64,000 bases of DNA from Rhodovastum atsumiense (GTDB lineage Bacteria > Pseudomonadota > Alphaproteobacteria > Acetobacterales > Acetobacteraceae): the NCBI RefSeq assembly GCF_937425535.1, contig NZ_OW485601.1, positions 4,447,501-4,511,500 on the forward strand, read 5' to 3'. The notes beneath the pieces are model-generated. The model saw only the letters and a program-made list of their open reading frames with translations. It made no database searches and was not told where the DNA came from. The translations under genes and the position numbers were made by a program. Shown piece after piece: positions 61,874 to 64,000 of the stretch; position 1 is the stretch's first letter; each line of letters opens with the position of its first letter.

Positions 61874-62857
61874 ATGGCGCAACATTTCCTGCTTTCCGCG
61901 GCGGCACGCTCGCTCAGTACGGCGAAGGTCATGCGCATGTCGGATAGCGGCGTGGTGAACGTGTTCGTGCGCCTCCGCTGGCCTGAAACCGACGGCAAGC
62001 CGGTCTGCCCTGGCTGCGGCTGCATGATCTGCTACGCCTGCCCGAGATCACCGGACCGGCCGCGCTGGCGTTGCAAAGCGTGCCGCGGCGATTTCTCCAT
62101 TACTTCGGGGACGCTGTTTGCGCACCACAAGCTGCCGTTGCGCACCTATCTGCTGGCCGTCGTCGCGTTCTGCAACGAGGTCAAGGGCCACAGCATGCTC
62201 GCGCTCTCCCGTGAGCTCGATGTCCAGTACAAGACGGCATTCGTCCTGGCGCACAAAATGCGCGAGGCAATGGCGTCCAGCACGAAGGCGTTGCGCATCG
62301 GCGGTGCAGGACGTGAGGTCGAGCTCGACGGCGCCTATTTCGGCGGCCATGTCCGGCCAGCCAATCTAGCGGCGAACCGGGTCGACCGGCGACTCGCCGA
62401 GAACCAGTCGGGCAAGCGCCAGGTCGTCGTGGTGATGCGCGAACGCCGCGGCCCCACGCTGGTGCAGGTGGTGCCGGCCGAGGAAGCTGTGCTGCCGATC
62501 ATTTCCCAGCGGATCGCCCAAGCCACCGAGCTGCATGCCGACGAGAGCCCGGCCTGGAACAGGCTGCATGCCCACTTTCCGATGCGGCGTGTCAACCACC
62601 AGGAGGGCTATAGCATCGGGGGCGCCTGCACCAACGGCGCGGAGTCCTATTTTTCCCGTCTGCGCCGCAGCGAGCTGGGGCACCACCACCACATCGCCGG
62701 GCCGTATCTCCTCCGCTATGCCCAGGAAGCCGCCTGGCGGGAAGACGCGCGGCGCGTCAGCAACGGCGAGCAGGTGCATGGGGTGGTCCGCCTGGCTTTG
62801 CGGGGCCGGCCATCGATCGACTTCTGCGGCTATTGGCAGCGTTCCCGGGCGGCCTGA
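61874..62857 (+). CDS. IS1595-family (ISXO2-like) transposase (327 aa)
   Basis: N-terminal zinc ribbon (CPGCGCMICYACPR, CKACRGDFS) followed by the ISXO2-like DDE domain: TSGTLFAHHKLPLRTYLLAV, EVELDGAYFGGHVRP (first Asp), LHADESPAWN (second Asp) and NGAESYFSRLRRSELGHHHH (last acidic residue). Full length and intact, so potentially active. It overlaps the end of a convergent gene by 28 bases. Confidence 0.9.
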   Translation: MAQHFLLSAAARSLSTAKVMRMSDSGVVNVFVRLRWPETDGKPVCPGCGCMICYACPRSPDRPRWRCKACRGDFSITSGTLFAHHKLPLRTYLLAVVAFCNEVKGHSMLALSRELDVQYKTAFVLAHKMREAMASSTKALRIGGAGREVELDGAYFGGHVRPANLAANRVDRRLAENQSGKRQVVVVMRERRGPTLVQVVPAEEAVLPIISQRIAQATELHADESPAWNRLHAHFPMRRVNHQEGYSIGGACTNGAESYFSRLRRSELGHHHHIAGPYLLRYAQEAAWREDARRVSNGEQVHGVVRLALRGRPSIDFCGYWQRSRAA

Positions 62858-63285
62858 CGTACCCGCCATCTGACCACGCCGGCGGTCTCGACCCGCTCGA
62901 TCGTGTCCTTGGCGCGGTTGAGCGATGCCAGAACGGTCTTCTGGATCAAGGCGTGCTGGCAATCGTCGCTGAGCGAAATGCTCTTCAGCTCCGTCATCCG
63001 CTCGACCACCTCGCGCGTCGTCATCGGCTGCGGCGCATCGCGCAGCACGTCGTAGATCAGCCGAAGGCATTCACCAGGGCGGAACCAGGCATTGCATCGC
63101 CGCCGCTGTCGAGGGCCGATCTCCTCGGGCCGGGTTTCCGGATCGAACAGCCGCATGGTGACATCGAGATGCATCAGGGCAGCGCGGTGCTCGCCCAGCT
63201 CCCGCTCCAGGCCTTTCACCAGCCCCGCCAACTCGGAGCGCTTGTCACGCAATACACGGATGACATGCTGCTCGGCCACCGCCAC
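62830..63285 (-). CDS. Hypothetical protein beside the transposase, coiled coil plus winged-helix-like (151 aa)
   Basis: Helical N-terminus (IRVLRDKRSELAGLVKGLER, coiled coil about 5-45), a middle RRRCNAWFRPGECLRLIYD and a C-terminal region that looks like a small winged helix (PMTTREVVERMTELKSISLS, AKDTIERVETAGVVRWRVR). No known function. Its end is inside the transposase gene, so it is probably part of the same mobile unit as a passenger. GGAGAGTGGCGGTG precedes the ATG. Confidence 0.6.
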   Translation of the reverse strand: MAVAEQHVIRVLRDKRSELAGLVKGLERELGEHRAALMHLDVTMRLFDPETRPEEIGPRQRRRCNAWFRPGECLRLIYDVLRDAPQPMTTREVVERMTELKSISLSDDCQHALIQKTVLASLNRAKDTIERVETAGVVRWRVRQAARERCQ

Positions 63286-63729
63286 TCTCCTTCCGCATAC
63301 CAGTGGGACGAGAGTAGATAGCCGATCTCAGAACGCGAACCGGCCAGCGGTGGCTTGTGCTACATGATACCGCTTCAGTGCGTGGGATCGTGGCGGTTGC
63401 GAGGGCGAGTGGCAGGAGGTTGTCGCGCAGCAGCCATCCGCTGATCGCGAGCACGCAGCAAGCATACTGGCGAGGCTCGTCTCTGCCATTGGCGGCAATG
63501 GTGGAATACCCTGCCGTTGCTGCGCCCGATCACGTAAGAGGCATTCGGGGCGCCATCGGTGAAGGCCAGGATCTCGTTCTTCTCGATGGTGGGCACGGCG
63601 GCGGGATACCGCTTCCAGGTGCGGGAATCCGACGCCACCCCATGCTTCATCAGATGCCATTCACACAGTAGCTTCATCGGATTGGTCAGGGCGGCCGTAA
63701 CCGGGGCAAAACCGCGGGTAGCAGGCTGA
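63286..63729. other. Junction region between two mobile elements
   Basis: 444 bases between the passenger gene and the IS66-type gene. Minus-strand frames here (for example 63375-63677) contain readable pieces such as KRYPAAVPTIEKNEILAFTD, but none shows a ribosome site or a recognised domain. Probably decayed or flanking element DNA. Confidence 0.35.
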
Positions 63730-64000
63730 TCAGGCAGGCTGACCGCGGCAGCGGATGAGGTCAGCGAGGGGGGGAATGACTGGCGCGTTGGGCACGCCGA
63801 GCCTGGCGCCGAGATAGTCCCAGAAGGAGACGCAGAGCTTCTTGTAGGTCTTTCCGAGCCCGAGGAAGGCGTCGCGGCAGTTGCGCCCGGTGTCGGTCTT
63901 GGTGCCGCCGCTGACCTGGCGCTTGGTCACCTGGCAGCGGATGTCGTTCTCCGACCCGTTGGTGTGGAGCGGGATCTCGGGGTGATCGAGCACCATCAGC
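63730..64000 (-). mobile_element. IS66-family transposase, C-terminal part (cut by window edge)
   Basis: The frame is open to the window end. IPLHTNGSENDIRCQVTKRQ, VSGGTKTDTGRNCRDAFLGL and GKTYKKLCVSFWDYLGARLG match the C-terminus of IS66 transposases, including the NGSEND catalytic Glu. The stop is at 63730-63732. The rest of the element lies beyond the window. Confidence 0.85.

Noticed and set aside
63375-63677. A 100-codon minus-strand frame between the mobile elements
   Set aside because: No start signal or recognised domain; best treated as flanking or decayed element DNA.
1-64000. CRISPR arrays, tRNA and rRNA genes
   Set aside because: No regularly spaced direct repeats and no tRNA-like TPsiC arm with matching cloverleaf or rRNA core sequence was seen by eye. 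A covariance-model scan could still find a missed small RNA.

Overview
The window is about 64 kb of high-GC bacterial chromosome. It carries an NDUFA12-type complex I protein, single-domain alphaproteobacterial regulators, a pqi locus and several copies of a multi-hairpin intergenic repeat. The best guess is an alphaproteobacterium, probably of the family Acetobacteraceae. That placement rests on gene content and repeat style only, since no rRNA or tRNA gene is visible.

Layout. 0-4 kb: the edge of a PAS-type chemoreceptor, a perfect inverted repeat, a calpain-like cysteine protease and small orphans. 4.2-20.3 kb: an uptake and catabolism locus. It holds two tandem outer-membrane porins with a decayed LysR gene between them, then an intact LysR gene, then a divergent run of M20 deacylase, dipeptide-type ABC importer (binding protein, two permeases, fused ATPase), ketopantoate-reductase-like enzyme, M20 carbamoylase, HDAC-fold amidohydrolase and GABA-type aminotransferase. 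20.5-22.3 kb: a divergent SDR/LysR pair around a palindromic operator. 22.4-29 kb: a Cache chemoreceptor, then a methyltransferase, an MBOAT O-acyltransferase and an SGNH-like partner, with a convergent second methyltransferase. 29.5-32.8 kb: a secreted esterase, an aldo/keto reductase pseudogene, a beta-strand surface-type protein and a tautomerase.

33-39.3 kb: a GntR-controlled acnD-prpF-matB set with hairpins between the genes and no prpB or prpC in view. 39.4-43 kb: pqiB-pqiC-pqiA, lipid transport across the envelope. 43.4-48.4 kb: periplasmic proteins, a lipoprotein, a tiny basic protein, a fatty-acid desaturase and NDUFA12. 48.5-51 kb: a metal-handling group with a PadR/YqjI-like regulator, a CDF transporter, a DUF3861 protein and a Csp1-like copper-storage protein. 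51.1-54.2 kb: a marR-emrA-emrB efflux operon. 54.4-61.1 kb: a nitroreductase, a second beta-strand protein, a LuxR-type regulator and a C39-peptidase ABC exporter with its HlyD partner. No double-glycine precursor peptide was found. 61.9-64 kb: an IS1595-family transposase, a possible passenger gene and the end of an IS66-family transposase, marking a mobile-element border.

The most unusual items are the lysR-porin duplication with a readable relic, the five-hairpin repeat family, the orphan C39 exporter near a secreted-type protein, and the coherent porin-to-aminotransferase uptake locus whose substrate is unknown.
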